Below, piece after piece: positions 43,449 to 52,593 of a DNA stretch of 64,000 nucleotides. The notes under the pieces were generated by a model. The model ran no database searches, was not told where the DNA came from, and worked only from the letters and a program-made list of their open reading frames with translations. Origin of the DNA: Bin87 sp965203195. Lineage in GTDB: Bacteria > Chloroflexota > Dehalococcoidia > Lucifugimonadales > UBA3495. Made by a program: the position numbers and the translations under genes. Each line of letters opens with the position of its first letter. Within the stretch, counting starts at the first letter, position 1. The stretch is taken from positions 3,410,001 through 3,474,000 of the forward strand of contig OZ241860.1 in NCBI GenBank assembly GCA_965203195.1. Reading direction: 5' to 3'.

Positions 43449-43595
43449 CGGTTAACTCCGGGCAATGGGCGATAGGGCAATGTGCGCCGGCGGCAACGCC
43501 CGCCGGCGGGGGTAATGACGCTATGCTACCACCTTATGCCGGCGATGTCATCCCGCCGGCAACCGCCTGGCGGCTGGGGTTGGATGGGGCGGGCG

Positions 43596-44980
43596 GGGGG
43601 TTAGAGGGGGAGGAGGTGGGGGATTTGGAGGTGGGGGTAGGCGTCGGTTAGGGCGGCGCGCCATTGGGGGACTAGGATGATGTTGCGGTCGTGGTCGGTG
43701 ACGAGGTGGCGCGGCTCCGGGGCGCAGCGGCAGATGCGGCGGGCGGCGCTGCCGTGGTTGGGGTGGAGGTCGAAGTCGGTGGACATTGGGACGCCTACCA
43801 GGTTGTACCGCTTCAGGAATTTCTGGTAGTAGGGCAAGCGGGTGATTTCGCCGGCGGACTGGATTGCGCCGTCGGTGGGCGTGGTGGGGACGAAGTCGAT
43901 GTCAAAACGGAGGCTGCGCTTGGCGGGGCGGACGAGCTTGGGGCGGCCGGCGATGATGGCAAAGATGGCGTTTTTGAGGGACGCCACGCGCTTCCGCATC
44001 TTGCGGATGGTCTGGATGGTGGTTCCCATGGGGGTGTGGCCGACGGGGACGCGGAGGCCGGTGGTGGCGTGAGGAGTGCGGCGATGGGGGCGGCGGCGGA
44101 CGACGTGGCCGGCGTTGCCAGCGCTGGCGGCGTGGCCGGCATTGCCGGCGTTCCCGGATTTGGCGGCGGCGCGGGCTAGGCTGGCGATTTTGTAGGCGGG
44201 GGTGGGGAGGTTCAGGACGGCGGCCAGGGTGTAGGTGTGCCGGAAGGTTCTCAGGTGGCCGCGGCGGAGGTGGTCGCAGAAGATGGCGTCGGTCAAGGCG
44301 ATTTGGAGACGGCGGGTGGTGTTGTGACGGAGGCCGATATGCACCGCCAATGCCGTGGCGGCGTGGGCGGCGGCGCGGCGGATGGAGTCCGCGGCGTCGG
44401 CGAGGCCGTCGATGAAGGGGTCGATGTAGCCGGGCGGGTGGGGGCCGGGGGTTGCGGGCGCGGCGATGGCGGCTTCGGTGGCGTTGCGGGCGTGGCGAAG
44501 CAGGGCGTCGCTGCGGGCCTGGTGGTGTTGGACGGTTCCCATAATAAGGAATGCTCCTTTCGGTTGGTGGCCGGCTCGCTGGCTGGTCGTTGGCGGCGGG
44601 TTGGCGGCTAACGGCGGGCGGCGGGCGGGCGATTGATTGATTGACTGGTGGTTGGGTGGGTGGTAGATTGAGGGCATCGGGGAAGGTTCGGGCTATCCGG
44701 TTGGGTTCCAGGTTGTCGGCGCTACGGCCTGAGAGCGTGCAAAGTGGATTTCGTCCTAGTTTTCCGTGTCCCGGAGCGGCGGCTTTTGAGGGCTGTCGTT
44801 TCCGGCACGGGGCGGTGGTGACATCCGCTGGCTGGCACAGAACTACACGGGCCGAAAGATACATACGGCGACGAAGCAGGACCAGCTGAAAATTGGGTTC
44901 CGACAAGGGTTAGACCGTGTTCCTGGAGCCCGTTTGGTTAGCCCGAAAGTGTTTCCCCGATGGTGGCGTGACGCGGATAG
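43596..44980 (-). repeat. Repeated unit, copy 2, inverted relative to copy 1
   Basis: Read on the minus strand it matches 1918-3355 from CTATCCGCGTCACGCC to the stop codon. The leader block around 44787-44815 is about 30 bases shorter than and unrelated to the matching block in copy 1. Weaker resemblance may reach to about 45153. Confidence 0.85.
43601..44542 (-). CDS. Uncharacterised basic protein, copy 2 of duplicated gene
   Basis: 313 residues from ATG 44542 with AAAGGAG upstream, the same signals as in copy 1. Protein differs from copy 1 at scattered positions and by an extra GNA unit in the GNAGNAGHAASAGNAGH repeat. Conserved features: Arg/His-rich middle, MGTTIQTIRKMRKRV, RFDIDFVPTTPTDG, a CRC pair and HLVTDHD. 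Substitutions are few and conservative, so both copies look functional. No neighbour suggests a role. Confidence 0.7.
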   Translation of the reverse strand: MGTVQHHQARSDALLRHARNATEAAIAAPATPGPHPPGYIDPFIDGLADAADSIRRAAAHAATALAVHIGLRHNTTRRLQIALTDAIFCDHLRRGHLRTFRHTYTLAAVLNLPTPAYKIASLARAAAKSGNAGNAGHAASAGNAGHVVRRRPHRRTPHATTGLRVPVGHTPMGTTIQTIRKMRKRVASLKNAIFAIIAGRPKLVRPAKRSLRFDIDFVPTTPTDGAIQSAGEITRLPYYQKFLKRYNLVGVPMSTDFDLHPNHGSAARRICRCAPEPRHLVTDHDRNIILVPQWRAALTDAYPHLQIPHLLPL

Positions 44981-45408
44981 TGATAGGTGGACAGGGTTGT
45001 CCGGTTGGGTCGACACGAAAGCGAGCCGTTTTGCCGCCACGATGCCCGTCGCGCGTCGGGCGGTGTGGCGGTGGCAGCCGGTGTAGCGCGCTAGAAAGCT
45101 TTGCCGGCGGCCGGGGCTGCTTTACCCGTGCATCAGCATAATGGACGGATGTTTGGGGGCGTAAGAGGCAGGGTGTCAGCGATTTTGGGAAATTGGGATT
45201 GGGGCGCCTAGGGGCAGGATTCAGGGGGCCGCGCGCGGACGAATAAGGCGGGCGGGATGGGACAGGGCGGTTGCCATGGGGGCGCTGGCGGCCTACAATT
45301 GCGCCATTGTTCGGCGCCATTGTCGTCCGGGTTGCGCGCCGGGCCGGGGCGGAACCGGGACGGCGATATGGAAAGCGGGCCGGCGATGGCGATGTCCACG
45401 AGGGCACT
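44981..45408. other. Intergenic region before the BtuF-like gene
   Basis: No credible gene. A weak trace of the copy-1 promoter region is seen at 45143-45153 on the minus strand. I looked for and did not find a cobalamin-riboswitch core ahead of the BtuF-like gene. Confidence 0.4.
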
Positions 45409-46401
45409 ATGCGTATTTGTTCTCTGTTGCCCAGCGGCACCGAAATTCTGTTTGCCCTGGGGCTGGGCGACCGGATTATCGGGGTTACGGATCTGTGCGA
45501 TTATCCGCCGGAAGTGGCGGGCATCCGGGTGGTGTGCCGCAGCCGGATTGACCCGGCGGTGATGTCCAGCGCGGAAGTGGACGCGGAGATGGGGCGCATC
45601 CTGGCCGCGGGGGAGAGTCCTTATGCGCTGGATGCGGACTGGCTGCGGCAGGCGGCGCCGGATGTGGTATTGACGCAGGATTTGTGCTACTTCTGCGAGG
45701 TTGACGCGGGAACGGTGCGGGGCGCAGTGGCGCCGCTGGCCGCGCCACCGCAGGTAGTCAATCTTAACCCGCGCACGCTGGCCGAGATACTGGACAGCTT
45801 TTTGGAAGTGGGGCGGGTATGCGGAGCGCCGGAGCAGGCGGCGGAACTGGTAGCGGGGTTGCAGGCGCGGGTGGACGCCGTGGGGCGCAAGGTGGACAAA
45901 GCGGCGGCGGCGTCCGGCGGCGGCCCGGCCGTGTTCACGCTGGAGGGGGTGAACCCGCTGGTTATCGGGGGACACTGGGTTACGGATGTGGCGCGGCGGG
46001 CCGGAGGGCGGCTGCCGGAACGATTTACGGCGGGGTGCGCGGCGGAACGCATCGCGTGGGACGAAGTGGTGGCGGCGGCGCCGGAGAAGCTGTATGTTGA
46101 CCTGTGTTCGTCGGATTTGGGGCGCAGCCGGCGGGAGGCGAGCTGGCTGGCGGCGCAGCCGGGGTGGGCGGATTTGCCGGCGGTACGGGCGGGCGAGGTT
46201 TATCTGATTGACCACAGCACCTTGAGCCGGCCGGGGCCGCGCATTGTAGAGGGGCTGGAGCTGCTGGCGCAGCTGACGCATCCGGAGGCGTTTGAGGGGC
46301 ACATTCCGGCGGGGGCGGCGCTGAAGCTGGACGCCGAGGCGGCGGCGGGTCTGGCGCCGGGTGACATTGGGGCGGCGTTCCGGGCGTGGCCGGGGGAATA
46401 G
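45409..46401 (+). CDS. BtuF-like cobalamin-binding-type protein, probably cytosolic
   Basis: 330 residues from ATG 45409, five bases after GAGGG. MRICSLLPSGTEILFALGLGDRIIGVTDLCDYP and the second-lobe phrases NPLVIGGHWVTDVARRAGG and PRIVEGLELLAQLTHPE follow the BtuF/TroA-like helical-backbone binding fold. It has no signal peptide or lipobox, unlike a transporter component, and no btuCD genes adjoin. Such solitary proteins are common in environmental genomes and may bind corrinoids or another ligand inside the cell. Confidence 0.82.
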   Translation: MRICSLLPSGTEILFALGLGDRIIGVTDLCDYPPEVAGIRVVCRSRIDPAVMSSAEVDAEMGRILAAGESPYALDADWLRQAAPDVVLTQDLCYFCEVDAGTVRGAVAPLAAPPQVVNLNPRTLAEILDSFLEVGRVCGAPEQAAELVAGLQARVDAVGRKVDKAAAASGGGPAVFTLEGVNPLVIGGHWVTDVARRAGGRLPERFTAGCAAERIAWDEVVAAAPEKLYVDLCSSDLGRSRREASWLAAQPGWADLPAVRAGEVYLIDHSTLSRPGPRIVEGLELLAQLTHPEAFEGHIPAGAALKLDAEAAAGLAPGDIGAAFRAWPGE

Positions 46402-46431
46402 GGCGGGGGAGGCCGGCGGCAGGCCGGCGGA

Positions 46432-46480
46432 AGCCGGAGTCTATTGGAAACGCCTGGCTTCCGGCTTGCGCCGGAATGAC
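46432..46480. repeat. REP-like palindromic element (CCGGAATGAC type)
   Basis: Inverted pieces AAGCCGGAGTC and CTTCCGGCTTGCGCCGGAATGAC resemble the widespread intergenic element ending in GGAATGAC. A related element lies at 51205-51262. Confidence 0.5.
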
Positions 46481-46497
46481 CGGCAATTATCAGACCG

Positions 46498-46553
46498 CCC
46501 GGAATGACGGGGAAGTGTCAGGCTACCCGGAATGACGGGGAAGTATCAAGTCA
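46498..46553. repeat. Two 28-bp direct repeats with GGAATGACGGGGAAGT core
   Basis: Units 46498-46525 and 46526-46553 differ at a few positions near their 3' ends. They extend the REP-like element. Confidence 0.7.
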
Positions 46554-46771
46554 CCCGACTGGAAAGGCGACCCGGAACGGGCGAGGGTTGGCGCCGGCCC
46601 GTTGTTTGGTGGTAGGATGGCGGGGGACAGGGCCGGGGGGCGGGCGCAGCGCAGATTGCGCGCGCCGGTCGTTTCCGGTCATCAGGAGCTAACCATTCGG
46701 CGCGCGCCAACCAGGCATCAGATAGCCGGTGAGCCCGCGCCAGTGGGGAAAGAAGGAGGAACGCTGCCGTT

Positions 46772-47194
46772 ATGACGAGCACGCCCGTGTACACCTATAC
46801 TTACGACCACATTCATGTTCGCACCAGGGATCCGGAGGGGATGGCGGCGTTTTTTGAGACGATGTTCGGTGCCAGGGTGCTGCGTCTCATCCAGAGCGAC
46901 GGGGCGCCGCGGGTTGATCTGGATGTGAATGGCCTGGCGATTTTTATCGCCACGGTGGCGCCGGAGGAGCATATGGAGAGCAACCCGCGGGATCCGCATC
47001 TGGGGCTGGACCATTTCGGGTTTCGGGTTGACGACATTGACGGGGCGGTGGCGGATCTGAAGGGGAAGGGGGCGGACATCTGCGTGGAGCCGCGGACGAT
47101 ACGGCCGGGGGTACGGATCGCGTTTGTGCGGGGGCCGGACGAGGTGCGGATTGAGCTGCTGCAACGGGACGGGTCGGGGCTGATGGAGGCGTGA
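46772..47194 (+). CDS. VOC (glyoxalase/bleomycin resistance/dioxygenase) family protein
   Basis: 140 residues. The paired beta-alpha-beta-beta-beta modules start at YDHIHVRTRDPEGMAAFFETMFGA and LGLDHFGFRVDDIDGAVADLKGKG; the His in each first strand and the Glu in VRIELLQ are the expected metal ligands. Reaction unknown. Single-domain pair normal for the family. Confidence 0.88.
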   Translation: MTSTPVYTYTYDHIHVRTRDPEGMAAFFETMFGARVLRLIQSDGAPRVDLDVNGLAIFIATVAPEEHMESNPRDPHLGLDHFGFRVDDIDGAVADLKGKGADICVEPRTIRPGVRIAFVRGPDEVRIELLQRDGSGLMEA

Positions 47195-47257
47195 ATGGGG
47201 GTTGGCGGGGCGCCGGGAAGGCGGATCCGGAAAGGGGCGCTGGAGATGCGGCCGGCG

Positions 47258-47288
47258 TCTGGCATAATTGATACTGGGCGGGTATAAT
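47258..47288 (+). promoter_or_regulatory. Promoter of the flavin reductase gene
   Basis: Perfect TATAAT at 47283-47288; CTGGCA at 47258-47263 is the best -35, with a long 19-base spacer. Start of transcription near 47295 gives a leader of about 25 nt containing GGGGG. Confidence 0.55.
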
Positions 47289-47319
47289 CATCGCCAACCT
47301 ATCGGGGGTAAAGTTCGCA

Positions 47320-47814
47320 GTGGTTAGTGCAAACGATTTTCGTCAAGCGATGTCCAAGTTCGCGACGGGCGTCACCGTCATCACGACGCTGGATCCGTCG
47401 GGCAATCCGCACGCGATGACCGCCAACGCGTTCACGTCGGTGTGCCTGGAGCCGCCCACGCTGCTGGTGTGCGTGGCGCACAACACGATTACCTACGGGT
47501 ATGTGGAGGAGCAGCGGCGCATTGGGGTGAATGTGCTGCGTGAGGAGCAGGAGGAGCTGGGGCGTTATTTTGCGCGCCGGCCGGAGCAGCGGGAGGGGAA
47601 CCCGGCGTACTCGTACACGATTGACGCGCGGAATGTGCCGGAGCTGGACGGGTCGCTGGTGTTTTTTGACTGCGACATTGTGGGGGCGCACGCCTACGGG
47701 GACCACACGATTTATGTGGGGGAGGTGCGGGAGATGCGGCAGCAGGAGGGGGGCGAGGAGGCGACGCCGCTGATGTTTTACGACAGCCACTGGTATCATC
47801 CGGGGCAGGAGTAG
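47320..47814 (+). CDS. Flavin reductase-like FMN-binding protein
   Basis: 164 residues from a GTG at 47320; GGGGG lies about twelve bases upstream. FRQAMSKFATGVTVITT, HAMTANAFTSVCLEPPTLLVCV and the later FFDCDI segment are typical of the HpaC/flavin reductase split-barrel family, which supplies reduced flavin to monooxygenases or acts alone. A partner monooxygenase is not adjacent, although an LLM-type flavoprotein lies 2.2 kb downstream. Confidence 0.9.
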   Translation: MVSANDFRQAMSKFATGVTVITTLDPSGNPHAMTANAFTSVCLEPPTLLVCVAHNTITYGYVEEQRRIGVNVLREEQEELGRYFARRPEQREGNPAYSYTIDARNVPELDGSLVFFDCDIVGAHAYGDHTIYVGEVREMRQQEGGEEATPLMFYDSHWYHPGQE

Positions 47815-47965
47815 CGGGGGGTGGGGGCGGGCCGGCGTTCCGGCGGGCACGGCGTGGCGTAGCGGGCGTTCCGGTTGGACTGGCAGGTCATCAACCGGAG
47901 TGTCCAGGCGGGGCGGCGGCGGCTTCCGGCGGCATCGGGCGGGTTTGACGATAGGAGATGCTCTG

Positions 47966-48718
47966 ATGGCCCGCAAATCGCCCGCCGGGGCTGCTACCAA
48001 TGACCTGGTGTTCAGCGCCGGCGTGGCCAGCAACGATGAGGTGTTTCCGGACATCCTTTCGCTGTATGTCGCGCCCGGCAGCGTGGTGGCCGATGTTACT
48101 TACGGGCGGGGCGTTTTCTGGCGGCGGGTGCCGGAGGGCGTTTTCCGGGTGCTGGCGACGGATATTGCCACCGGCACCGACTGCCGGGAGCTGCCCTACC
48201 AGGACGGGGCCATTGACTGCGTGGTTTTTGACCCGCCGTATATGCACACGCCCGGCGGCACTGCCCACGTCAACCACCAGAACTATGAAGGTTATTACCA
48301 GAATAACCGGGCCAATTCCGGCAAGAAGTATCACGAAGCGGTGCTTGACCTCTATTTTACGGCCGCACGGGAAGCCTGGCGGGTATTGCGGCCGGGGGGC
48401 ATTTACATCGTCAAGTGCCAGGATGAAGTTTGCGCCAACATACAGAGGTTCACGCATATTGAGGTCATCAATGAACTGACTACATATGGCTTTGTGGCCG
48501 AGGATTTGTTTGTGGTGGTACGCAAGGGGAAACCGGGGGTAAGCCGGATGCTGCGGCAGGCTCACGCGCGGAAAAATCATTCCTACTTTCTGGTGTTTCT
48601 CAAGCCGGAGGGGAAGAAGCGGTGGACGGGGCTGGACAACCGCTTTGACGCAACGGCCAATGGGCATAATCAGAGGCATTCCAAATCTACTCATCCGCAG
48701 CAGACGTTATTGCAGTAA
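47966..48718 (+). CDS. DNA methyltransferase of type II R-M system 2 (DPPY class)
   Basis: 250 residues from ATG 47966 after AGGAG. VADVTYGRGVFW (41-52) is the SAM-binding part and VVFDPPYMH (87-94) the catalytic DPPY motif; the middle contains a target-binding loop with NHQNYEGYY and the closing AWRVLRPGGIYIVKCQDE strand. Methylates an amino group on A or C. It converges with the nuclease gene and their 3' ends overlap by 12 bases. GC drops through the second half, in line with horizontal origin. Confidence 0.85.
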   Translation: MARKSPAGAATNDLVFSAGVASNDEVFPDILSLYVAPGSVVADVTYGRGVFWRRVPEGVFRVLATDIATGTDCRELPYQDGAIDCVVFDPPYMHTPGGTAHVNHQNYEGYYQNNRANSGKKYHEAVLDLYFTAAREAWRVLRPGGIYIVKCQDEVCANIQRFTHIEVINELTTYGFVAEDLFVVVRKGKPGVSRMLRQAHARKNHSYFLVFLKPEGKKRWTGLDNRFDATANGHNQRHSKSTHPQQTLLQ

Positions 48719-49555
48719 AAACGAATGAAAAGGGCGTATGGAGATTGTGGACGGAAAGGTGTCAGTCAGTTCCCGGTAGCGTACCGGAATGTCAAAATAG
48801 TAAATAATTTCCATTTTTGCCAGCAAGGATTGATAGGCGAGCCACTGGTCAGGGACACAAATCTCCACCACTTCACGCTTCCGGACGTCAAGTTTGGTTT
48901 CAGAAAATACCACCAGAATGCCCTGGTAGCTACCGGCTCCATAGGCGGAGTCCAGCATCCTCTGGTGCGCCCAAGCCTGTACCACTCTTTCCCTGGTTGA
49001 CATTTTGACCGGGAGGTGGATGTTCGGCGAATCTCCGGCGGTTTCAAACAGAAAATCCATCGTCATTCGCGCAGAACCGCCGGATACCGGCAAAGTGGCA
49101 CTCTTGATCGGCTCTATGTCCATAGATTTTGCAAAAATGTGACCGACCACGCATTCAAAATAAGTCGCCGGCCTTTTCTTATCGTTTCGGTTGAACAGGT
49201 CAAAAGCCAAGCAAGGCGCAAGGGCTACCGTGTACAGCATTCGCGCCCACCGTTCGGCGTCCAAATTCCAGCCCGATGCCCAATGTTGCCAATAGCCCAC
49301 GATTTCATCCGGGCTGTTGGTAAAGTACGCCAAGTTTGCCGGGCGCGCCAAGACGCCGTTCCGGGAAAATGAAATGTACTCTTTGCCGGATACTTTGGAC
49401 TGAAGGCTAACCGGCTCGCAGTCCTCATTCAAGAACCGCAAGGCGATGACCGCCACGTCTATGATTTTCTGTCCAGTTTCATTGGAGCCGCAACCGCTTT
49501 GGACAGCCAGCTTCACGGCATCGTAAGCGCTATACAACTGAACGCGGTCAACCAT
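48707..49555 (-). CDS. Putative type II restriction endonuclease, R-M system 2
   Basis: 282 residues from ATG 49555 (a TTG at 49561 directly after the controller stop has better spacing from GAGGGG and may be used). The segment MTMDFLFETAG...LPVKMSTRERVVQAWAHQRML has the Asp-(gap)-x-x-Lys and STRERVxQAWxHQ features common in restriction nucleases; the exact family is not recognised. Its position between a controller and a convergent methylase supports the role. Low GC. Recognition sequence unknown. Confidence 0.75.
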   Translation of the reverse strand: MVDRVQLYSAYDAVKLAVQSGCGSNETGQKIIDVAVIALRFLNEDCEPVSLQSKVSGKEYISFSRNGVLARPANLAYFTNSPDEIVGYWQHWASGWNLDAERWARMLYTVALAPCLAFDLFNRNDKKRPATYFECVVGHIFAKSMDIEPIKSATLPVSGGSARMTMDFLFETAGDSPNIHLPVKMSTRERVVQAWAHQRMLDSAYGAGSYQGILVVFSETKLDVRKREVVEICVPDQWLAYQSLLAKMEIIYYFDIPVRYRELTDTFPSTISIRPFHSFLLQ

Positions 49556-49561
49556 TTTCAA

Positions 49562-49792
49562 TTACAGCCCCTCGGTCAATTCGGAAACCGACAACCTCAA
49601 CCCGGCGGCGATGACGTGTATGTTACGGAGGGCTATGTTGCGTTCCCCACGCTCAACCCCGCCGTAGTAGCTGCGGTCAAGTCCGCAGTGCGCGGCAAAG
49701 GATTCCTGCGAATACCCTTGCGCCACTCGCAGTTCCCTTACACGCTCCCCAAACCGTTTGAGAATGTCACTATCCATAGGTTTGAGTATCAT
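49562..49792 (-). CDS. XRE-family controller-type transcription regulator
   Basis: 76 residues (or 71 from ATG 49777). One helix-turn-helix domain fills the protein: RVRELRVAQGYSQESFAAHCGLDRSYYGGVERGERN. Size and place directly before the nuclease match C proteins that time restriction after methylation on entry to a new host. A palindromic site pair lies over and upstream of its start. Confidence 0.88.
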   Translation of the reverse strand: MILKPMDSDILKRFGERVRELRVAQGYSQESFAAHCGLDRSYYGGVERGERNIALRNIHVIAAGLRLSVSELTEGL

Positions 49793-49830
49793 CCTCTGAT
49801 GGCGATAGTGCTACGGGCTATGAGTATCAT
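49784..49830 (-). promoter_or_regulatory. Putative operator pair of the controller protein
   Basis: The 9-mer GAGTATCAT occurs at 49784-49792, over the controller start codon, and at 49822-49830. The upstream copy is part of an inverted repeat ATGA-GTA-TCAT (49820-49830). Two such boxes at the start of a C gene suit autogenous control, though the sequence differs from classic C-boxes. Confidence 0.5.
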
Positions 49831-49846
49831 TTTCTTGCTTGTCCGC

Positions 49847-49875
49847 TTGCCCAAACCCGCGGCTGCCCCTATACT
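49847..49875 (+). promoter_or_regulatory. Promoter of the LLM oxidoreductase gene
   Basis: TTGCCC (49847-49852), 17-base spacer, TATACT (49870-49875). Lies 113 bases before the ATG. Confidence 0.55.
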
Positions 49876-49988
49876 ACCGCATTGCGGCGGGGCAGGCCGG
49901 CTGGCACCGGCGGCGCGGCGCACGCTGGCCTCCGTTGCCCCCCGCTGGCGCTTCGCACAATGCACAATGAATGTAAGGAGGTTCTCCG

Positions 49989-51155
49989 ATGCCCAAGGAC
50001 AAGGTGGAAATTTTCTGGTTCTCCGAGCAGCCCTACGGCCATGTTACCGACGGGGAGGTGGCGCAGTACGAATCGGGGCGGCTGTTTTTTCCGAACACGC
50101 ATTTTGATCCGCAGAAGGCCCACATTCTCTACAACCAGTACCACGAGCAGTACGCGGGCGCCGACGAGAACGGGTTTGACGGCATTATGACCAACGAACA
50201 CCATTCCTCGTACTGGTGCATGAAGCCGGCGGTGAACATTGACGCCGCCGTGATCAGCAAGGTCACCCGCAACGCCAAAATCGCCATCCTGGGGAATGTC
50301 ATCGCGGTGAATGACCCCATTCGGATGGCCGAGGAGATTGCGATGCTGGACTGCATTTCCGGCGGGCGCATTATTTCCGGGTTTGTGCGCGGCACGGCGG
50401 TGGAGACGCTGCAAGGGGGCATCGCGCCGCCGGAGAACCGGGACCGCTTTGAGGAGGCCCACGACCTCATCGTGAAGTGCTGGACGGAGCCGGGGCCGTT
50501 CCGCTACGAAGGGGAGTACTATCACTACCGGCTGGTCAATCCTTGGGTGCTGCCGATGCAGAAGCCGCATCCGCCGATCTGGTTTCCCGGCTTCAGTAGC
50601 CCGGAGTCGGTGATCTGGGCGGCGCGGCGCCAGCATCCTTATATGAACCTGGGTTCGCTGCTGGAGCATACGCACCGGCTGCGGGATGTGTACATTGAGA
50701 CGGCGCTGGAGACGGGGTTCCAGCCGGGGCCGGAGCATTTCGGCTACCTGCTGCGGGTGTTCTGCGCCGACACGGACGAAAAGGCGCAGGAGCTGGGGCG
50801 GGAGTTTCTGTGGACGCAGGAGCATCGCAACCGCGGGCCGCGGGAGCATAACGACCCGCCGGGGTACCAGTCGCGGGAGGCGGTGAGCATTCAGCGCACT
50901 TTGCCCGGCGCCGGAGGGTTCGGGCGGATGATGACCTACGAGGAGCTGCAAGAGGCCAACAATATCATTGTGGGCAGCCCCGACACGGTGCGGGAAAAGC
51001 TGGCGATGGTTATTGAACGGCTGAACCCCGGCTACCTGCACATTTACGGCAACGAGGGGGCGATGGCGCACGAGGATGTGATGCGCTCCATAGAGCTGAT
51101 CGGGCGGGAGGTTATTCCGGCGCTACACGAGATTCCGCTGGTGGACCACTACTAG
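49989..51155 (+). CDS. LLM-class flavin-dependent oxidoreductase (luciferase-like)
   Basis: 388 residues. AAGGAGG lies nine bases before the ATG. TIM-barrel monooxygenase signatures: GFDGIMTNEHHSSYWC, IAILGNVIAVNDPIRMAEEIAMLDCISGGR split over the barrel, FVRGTAVE and the C-terminal IVGSPDTVREKL. Uses reduced FMN or F420. Many SAR202-like genomes carry dozens of these enzymes, proposed to oxidise recalcitrant organics; that specific role here is inference. Followed by a REP-like element. Confidence 0.92.
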   Translation: MPKDKVEIFWFSEQPYGHVTDGEVAQYESGRLFFPNTHFDPQKAHILYNQYHEQYAGADENGFDGIMTNEHHSSYWCMKPAVNIDAAVISKVTRNAKIAILGNVIAVNDPIRMAEEIAMLDCISGGRIISGFVRGTAVETLQGGIAPPENRDRFEEAHDLIVKCWTEPGPFRYEGEYYHYRLVNPWVLPMQKPHPPIWFPGFSSPESVIWAARRQHPYMNLGSLLEHTHRLRDVYIETALETGFQPGPEHFGYLLRVFCADTDEKAQELGREFLWTQEHRNRGPREHNDPPGYQSREAVSIQRTLPGAGGFGRMMTYEELQEANNIIVGSPDTVREKLAMVIERLNPGYLHIYGNEGAMAHEDVMRSIELIGREVIPALHEIPLVDHY

Positions 51156-51584
51156 CGCAGCGTTCCTTTGCGGGCGGTCGTCCGGGCCATAAGTCCGCCG
51201 CGCCGGCGCCAGCCGGAGTCCAGACGCGCCGCCGGATGCCGGCCGGGGCCGGAATGACGGGGCAAATCAAACGGCAAATCAAACCACGGGCAAGAAACAC
51301 GGCCTACTGCCAGGGGCGGTTTGCGCCGGGACGGAAGTATCGGGTATGCTTGCAGGGGCGGGCCGGCAGCAGGCGGGCGCGCCCGGAAAGGAACGCCAGC
51401 CCGCGGTCGGCCCGCAGCAAAGCGCGCGGCGCCGCCAACCGGGTCTTACTTGGGACGGAAACAAGGGGCGCCGGCGGACATCGCCGGCGCCGGCAAAGGA
51501 TCTTTTGGCCGGCCGGCCATGCCGCCAGCGATACCGGCCGGCGCCGGGCGCATGGGCTGGCGGGCGCAGGAATTAGGACAGGAT
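51156..51584. other. Intergenic region with a REP-like element
   Basis: REP-like sequence GCCGGATGCCGGCCGGGGCC then GGAATGACGGGGC at about 51205-51262. The remaining GC-rich sequence has open frames but no ribosome site or plausible protein; AGGACAGGA at its end serves the next gene. Confidence 0.45.
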
Positions 51585-52487
51585 ATGACGATGCTGGACA
51601 GGTTGCCGAGGCTGCAAGGCTTGATCGGCGCCGGCACGATGGGCAGCCTGATGGCGGGCGGTCTGCTGGATGCCGGGGTTACGCTGAAGGTGTACGACCG
51701 GCGGCGGGCGGCCACGGAAGGGCTGGTGGAACGGGGGGCGATCCGGGTGGAGACGGCGGCGGAAGCGGCCACGGGGTGCGCCATAGTGTGGGTGTCGCTG
51801 CCGGGGCCGGCTGAGGTGACATCCGTGTTGCTGGACGAGGACGCCGCCGTGATTTCGGCAATGTCCAACTACGCCGTGCTGGTGGACACCACGACCAATG
51901 ACCCGGAGGTGGCGCGGCAGGTGGCGGCGGCGGCGGCCAAGCGGGGCATTGCGATGCTGGATGCGCCGGTGAGCGGGCGGCCGCCGACGATGACGCTGAT
52001 GGCGGGGGGCGACCGCGCTGATTTCCACAAGGCGCAGCCGGCGCTGGAGGCGGTGGCGGCGCAGGTGTTTTACGCGGGGCCCTCGGGGGCAGGCTGCGTG
52101 GCCAAGCTGGCGACGCAGTATATGGCCTACACCAACCTCATCGCCGCCATAGAGGGGATGCTGATCGGGCAAATGGGCGGCGTGGATCCGGGGGTGCTGG
52201 CGGAAATTGTGCCGGCGAGCGCCGCCGCCAGCCGGGCTTTCAGGCGGATTCCCGAGTCCGTGCTGTCGCGCACCTTTGCGGCGGGCGGCACTTTGAACAT
52301 TGTGGCCAAGGATATGGCGCTGGCGTGCCAGCTGGCGGAACGGGTGAATGCGCCGGCGAATACCGGCGGGGTGGCGAATATGATTTACGAAGCGGCCAAA
52401 GATGTGGGATTTGGGGAGCAGGGGTATCCGGTAGTGGCGCGGATACTGGAAACGATGGCGGGGACGGAGCTGGCGGCGGAGGAATGA
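51585..52487 (+). CDS. NAD(P)-dependent beta-hydroxyacid dehydrogenase (3-hydroxyisobutyrate dehydrogenase-like)
   Basis: 300 residues from ATG 51585 (AGGA seven bases upstream). GLIGAGTMGSLMAGGLLDAGVTLKVYDRR is the NAD(P)-binding Rossmann start, DAPVSGRPPTM the substrate-binding signature, and GCVAKLATQYMAYTN includes the catalytic-lysine helix (normally GxGxxxKxxxN; the residues are GAGCVAKLATQ). Oxidises or reduces short 3-hydroxy acids. Longer frames to 51321 lack support. Confidence 0.88.
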   Translation: MTMLDRLPRLQGLIGAGTMGSLMAGGLLDAGVTLKVYDRRRAATEGLVERGAIRVETAAEAATGCAIVWVSLPGPAEVTSVLLDEDAAVISAMSNYAVLVDTTTNDPEVARQVAAAAAKRGIAMLDAPVSGRPPTMTLMAGGDRADFHKAQPALEAVAAQVFYAGPSGAGCVAKLATQYMAYTNLIAAIEGMLIGQMGGVDPGVLAEIVPASAAASRAFRRIPESVLSRTFAAGGTLNIVAKDMALACQLAERVNAPANTGGVANMIYEAAKDVGFGEQGYPVVARILETMAGTELAAEE

Positions 52488-52593
52488 CGGCGCGGGGGAA
52501 TGATGGCGGCGGGAATGATGTCTAGGGAATGACGGTGAAATCCGGCCGGCGGCGTGAAAGCGCCGGTCGGGGTGTGTTACCATTGGCGTCATT

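Larger units (their letters stand above)
46402..46771. other. Repeat-bearing intergenic region
   Basis: Holds the REP-like element and 28-bp duplication listed separately. AAGGAGGA near 46754 serves the VOC gene. No gene seen. Confidence 0.4.

Noticed and set aside
44981..45408. Cobalamin riboswitch ahead of the BtuF-like gene
   Set aside because: No B12-box-like core or pairing pattern found in the leader.
46498..46553. 28-bp repeats considered as CRISPR
   Set aside because: Two adjacent copies without a spacer; they belong to an intergenic GGAATGAC-type repeat.
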